A stretch of 64,000 nt of DNA, from positions 868,001-932,000 of the forward strand of contig JADLSH010000277.1 in assembly GCA_016169945.1 (NCBI GenBank), given 5' to 3'. Shown here one piece after another: positions 63,488 to 64,000 of the stretch. The notes below the pieces were generated by a model that worked only from the letters and a program-made list of their open reading frames with translations, searched no databases and had not been told where the DNA came from. This DNA comes from Trachythela sp. YZ-2020 (taxonomy: Eukaryota; Cnidaria; Anthozoa; Malacalcyonacea; Clavulariidae). A program made the position numbers and the translations under genes. The number at the start of each line of letters is the position of its first letter. Position 1 is the stretch's first letter.

Positions 63488-63838
63488 ATGAGTTGGTTCG
63501 ATTCAATGGTCGCGCGTATTTATATGTATTCTGATCACCATTTTTATCTTATGAGTCATCACCTATTGTTTATGGGATTCCATTCAGAACCATTTAAGTT
63601 ATCTAAATTGAAAGTTAAAATTTACATAACTGTAGGCATGGTATTTAATGCGGAAACAGACACAAATAACAGATTAGTAATCGTTTCCAGGACCGAAGCA
63701 GAATTAAGAGAAATTTTTCTGTCTACCACTAGTGAAAGCGCATGGAAATTAAATTTACGGGAAAATGGCACCGAAAAAATCAATCAATTGACAATTGTCA
63801 ACAGAGTAATTGCTGGCACATGGCCTATTTCTAGATAA
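63488..63838 (+). CDS. Hypothetical open frame
   Basis: 116 codons. The second half, NNRLVIVSRTEAELREIFLS and ENGTEKINQ, faintly recalls the segment before the zinc finger of integrase-like proteins (xLVIVxxxEEAxxIFxxxH), but the His and Cys pairs are missing. It lies on the opposite strand from the integrase gene. It could be a relic of another integrase or chance; no promoter or splice sites identified. Confidence 0.25.
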   Translation: MSWFDSMVARIYMYSDHHFYLMSHHLLFMGFHSEPFKLSKLKVKIYITVGMVFNAETDTNNRLVIVSRTEAELREIFLSTTSESAWKLNLRENGTEKINQLTIVNRVIAGTWPISR

Positions 63839-64000
63839 GTATTAGCTAGTATTTCTTTGGTTGCGTACTTGCGTTCAAAACGTCAGTTTAATTGAAATGA
63901 TAAGTTTATTTAAATTCTGTTAACATTTACAACTTTGTATTTCCCACTGCTGAGACATAACATTTAAATAGGAACTGTACTATGTATAGTTCTGATTGCA

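Overview
This is animal (metazoan) nuclear DNA, AT-rich and very dense in transposable elements. The host genes have introns with GT-AG borders. The mixture of LINE, Penelope, BEL/Pao, Copia, Gypsy, hAT, Tc1/mariner-like, Crypton-like and tRNA-SINE sequences is what I would expect of a cnidarian. That is my best guess from repeat style and proteins, not a proof.

Host genes. The clearest is an ortholog of PDCD10 (CCM3) on the minus strand. Its eight recognised coding exons are spread from 43023 down to 23414; exon phases agree at every junction of exons 3 to 9. Its introns hold a BEL/Pao retrotransposon, several LINE fragments, MITEs and palindromes. The second is an intact single-exon seven-transmembrane receptor (50836-51888, minus). 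It sits in a unit of about 3 kb that is tandemly duplicated; the second receptor copy (about 53862-54790) is broken. A multi-exon gene with a retroviral-type integrase (minus, 63375-55721) is split inside an exon by a Gypsy element.

Layout. 1-4003: a minus-strand LINE interrupted by a hAT element with an 8-bp target duplication, with a 1.1-kb tandem duplication across their junction. 4791-6825: Penelope-like element with a 204-bp inverted copy of its own coding region at the 5' side. 7174-13262: a degraded LINE holding a 3.7-kb inverted-repeat element. 13364-16600: more LINE debris and a hAT MITE. 16822-23058: MITEs, palindromes, a Crypton-like recombinase relic and the 3' end of a LINE. 23414-43023: PDCD10 with a BEL element (27018-34770) that itself carries four later insertions. 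43411-44121: telomere-like and 10-bp minisatellite repeats. 44122-48800: Copia element with a MITE in gag. 48805-54790: duplicated receptor unit. 55203-55580: array of small hairpin repeats. 55721-63375: integrase gene containing a Gypsy element (57510-62842) with apparently identical LTRs.

I do not see a clearly new functional system. The best leads are the gene/element architectures: a BEL insertion 11 nt inside a PDCD10 intron beside what looks like a duplicated splice donor; a Copia element whose tRNA-iMet anticodon-loop primer site overlaps the start of gag; families of long near-perfect palindromes; and an irregular array of hairpin motifs. Several frameshifts in otherwise young elements lie in short homopolymers and may be assembly errors.
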